NCBI GenBank assembly: GCA_903890885.1
Contig: CAITCX010000063.1
Coordinates: 1-6,654 of the forward strand
Origin: an uncultured Dehalococcoidia bacterium
GTDB lineage: Bacteria > Chloroflexota > Dehalococcoidia > Dehalococcoidales > UBA3254
DNA length: 6,654 nucleotides
Direction: 5' to 3'
Of the stretch, positions 5,151-6,654 are shown in pieces. The notes under the pieces were generated by a model. It had not been told where the DNA came from and searched no databases. It was given only the letters and a program-made list of their open reading frames with translations. Position numbers and translations under genes: made by a program. Every line of letters starts with the position of its first letter. Position 1 is the first letter of the stretch.

Positions 5151-6398
5151 GTGTCTGATAAAATTGTTTTGGCATACAGCGGCGGAGTGGATACTTCGGT
5201 AGCCATCAAATGGGTGCCCGAGAAATATAAAATGGAGGTTATTACCTTAACGGTTGACATTGGTAATGTGCCCGATCTGGATGCCATTAAAAAGAAGGCT
5301 GAGAACATGGGCGTCAAGCAGGCCATCGTAATAGATGCCAGGGAGACTTTTATCAAGGATTATTGCTGGCCGGCCTTGCAAGCCAATGCTCTTTATGAAG
5401 GGACTTATCCCCTGGCAACCGCCCTTGGCCGTCCTTTGATAGCCAAACTGCTGGCTGAAACTGCCAAAAAATACGGGGCTAAAGCCGTGTCTCACGGTTG
5501 TACTGGAAAAGGTAATGATCAGGTCAGGTTAGATGTAGGCATCAATACCCTGGCGCCTGAGTTAAAAATTATCGCTCCGGCCCGTGAATGGGGCATGACG
5601 CGCGAAGAGACTATTCAATATGCCTTGAAAAACAAAATTCCCATCCCGGCTACTAAAAAGAACCCCTATTCGATTGATGAGAACCTGTGGGGCAGGGCAG
5701 TGGAATGCGGTATTTTGGAAGATCCCTGGAATGAGCCTCCTGAGGATGCTTTTGTCTGGACCAGGTCTCCGGATAAAACTCCCACCAAGGCTACTTATAT
5801 CGAGATAGATTTTGAAGAAGGTATTCCGGTTGGACTTAATGGTGAAAAGCTGGACGGCATTACCTTATTGGAGAAATTGAATAAGGTTGCCGGCGAAAAC
5901 GGTGTCGGACGTATAGATCATATCGAAAACAGGTTGGTCGGCATAAAATCCAGGGAAGTATACGAAGCCCCGGCTGCTGTCGTGCTCATTCAAGCTCATC
6001 AGGCTTTAGAAGAGATGACTTTAACCAAGCAGCAGCTGCGATTTAAGCAAAATGTATCGGTAGAATATTCCGATTTGATTTATAACGGCCTGTGGTTTAG
6101 CGCTATGCATCAAGATCTGGCCGCCTATGTTCTGAGTACCCAGCGCTTTGTTACCGGCTCAATTAGGGTTAAACTCTGGAAAGGTGTTTCTATGGTAGTT
6201 GGCCGGAAGTCTCCTTACTCACTTTACAGCTTTAAACTGGCAACTTACGACAAGGAAGATATCTTCGATCCCTCTCATGCGGTAGGTTTTATTCAATTGT
6301 GGGGTTTACCTACCAAAACTCAGGTGCAATTACAACCGGTAATGGAAAAGAATAGTTCATTAAACAGCATGAAAGTAAAAAAGAAGAATATAAAGTGA
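5151..6398 (+). CDS. argG: Argininosuccinate synthase (ArgG)
   Basis: ArgG joins citrulline and aspartate with ATP, through a citrullyl-AMP intermediate, to give argininosuccinate. It is a cytoplasmic tetramer. Seen: the N-type ATP pyrophosphatase loop AYSGGVDTS (8-16; most members have Leu rather than Val before Asp), YPLATALGRPLIAK for substrate, HGCTGKGNDQVR with GKGND at 119-123, APAREW, and the dimer-region sequence SIRVKLWKG. The 415-residue length is slightly longer than the roughly 400 of many bacterial forms; the last 18 or so residues form a polar, Lys-rich tail (KVKKKNIK) that looks dispensable. The GTG start is chosen by its ribosome site and because the protein then begins MSDKIVLAYSGG as expected. 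A 75-base gap with a promoter candidate separates it from argD, and its stop overlaps the argH start. Confidence 0.97.
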   Translation: MSDKIVLAYSGGVDTSVAIKWVPEKYKMEVITLTVDIGNVPDLDAIKKKAENMGVKQAIVIDARETFIKDYCWPALQANALYEGTYPLATALGRPLIAKLLAETAKKYGAKAVSHGCTGKGNDQVRLDVGINTLAPELKIIAPAREWGMTREETIQYALKNKIPIPATKKNPYSIDENLWGRAVECGILEDPWNEPPEDAFVWTRSPDKTPTKATYIEIDFEEGIPVGLNGEKLDGITLLEKLNKVAGENGVGRIDHIENRLVGIKSREVYEAPAAVVLIQAHQALEEMTLTKQQLRFKQNVSVEYSDLIYNGLWFSAMHQDLAAYVLSTQRFVTGSIRVKLWKGVSMVVGRKSPYSLYSFKLATYDKEDIFDPSHAVGFIQLWGLPTKTQVQLQPVMEKNSSLNSMKVKKKNIK

Positions 6399-6654
6399 GC
6401 TTGATTCGCGGACGTTTTCAAAAAGAAGCTGACGATGCTGTTATGCGCTATACAGCATCCATACCCTTTGATTGGCGATTGTATTCTTATGACATAGCCG
6501 GCTCGACAGCCCATGCTCAAATGCTTGTCAAAAAAGGTATTATCTCTGCCAATGACGGCAAAGATATCATACGCGGCCTGAAGGCTATTCAAAAAGAAAT
6601 TGAGAGTGGTAAGTTCCAGTTTAAAATTGAACTGGAAGATATCCATATGAGTAT
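6395..6654 (+). CDS. argH: Argininosuccinate lyase (ArgH), N-terminal part (3' end outside window)
   Basis: ArgH cleaves argininosuccinate to arginine and fumarate. It belongs to the fumarase/aspartase superfamily and acts as a tetramer. Eighty-six codons plus two bases are present, all in one open frame to the window edge; the family is about 440-470 residues. Seen: GRF at 6-8 (often WGGRF; here IRGRF), IPFDWRL (23-29), DIAGSTAHAQML (33-44) and EDIH at 81-84, which in the family contacts substrate. The three superfamily signatures further on, including the catalytic serine loop, are outside the window. The start is GTG at 6395, sharing GTGA with the argG stop, which suggests coupled translation; upstream there is only a weak AAGAAG. 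TTG at 6401 is an alternative start. Confidence 0.93.
   Translation, partial: MSLIRGRFQKEADDAVMRYTASIPFDWRLYSYDIAGSTAHAQMLVKKGIISANDGKDIIRGLKAIQKEIESGKFQFKIELEDIHMS

Noticed and set aside
1..6654. CRISPR arrays, tRNA or rRNA genes, insertion-sequence ends and attachment sites.
   Set aside because: No regular spacer repeats, no tRNA cloverleaf, no transposase or integrase motifs and no flanking target duplications were seen.

Overview
The window is a bacterial chromosomal segment with moderate G+C by eye. It joins the 3' end of a DNA mismatch-repair gene (mutS) to an arginine-biosynthesis cluster. Every protein-coding call on the + strand rests on clear family motifs. The taxon is less certain. 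The order argJ-argB-argD-argG-argH, the compact ArgB and the style of the ArgH N-terminus are compatible with Dehalococcoidia (Chloroflexota), but this is a weak inference and no single marker proves it.

Layout: (1) 1-1067 is the C-terminal part of MutS, with the complete ATPase domain and a beta-clamp binding motif, followed by a likely terminator at 1145-1171. (2) 1196-1444 on the minus strand is a small unrecognised protein with one C-terminal membrane segment, read from an extended -10 promoter at 1478-1486. (3) 1445-1855 holds no convincing protein gene but is dense in signals. There is a near-consensus sigma70-type promoter (1531-1560), about 160 bases that fold on paper into one nested rod, and a strong rho-independent terminator (1718-1757). 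After these come an AGGAGG with no start codon, a 12-bp inverted repeat and a second, extended -10 promoter abutting argJ. (4) 1856-5075 is argJ, argB and argD, packed 1 and 15 bases apart. (5) 5076-5150 is a 75-base gap with another inverted repeat and another extended -10 promoter. (6) 5151-6654 is argG followed by argH, overlapping by 3 bases; argH is cut by the window end.

Together the arg genes cover the acetyl-glutamate route. ArgJ makes N-acetylglutamate and/or recycles the acetyl group from N-acetylornithine, ArgB phosphorylates N-acetylglutamate, and ArgD makes N-acetylornithine. ArgG and ArgH turn citrulline into arginine. argC (the reductase between ArgB and ArgD) and argF/argI (ornithine carbamoyltransferase) are not in the window and must lie elsewhere.

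The least ordinary part is 1531-1855. It looks like either a free-standing structured small RNA gene with its own promoter and terminator, resembling 6S RNA in overall architecture, or a long attenuator-type leader for the arg operon. The sequence alone does not decide between them.
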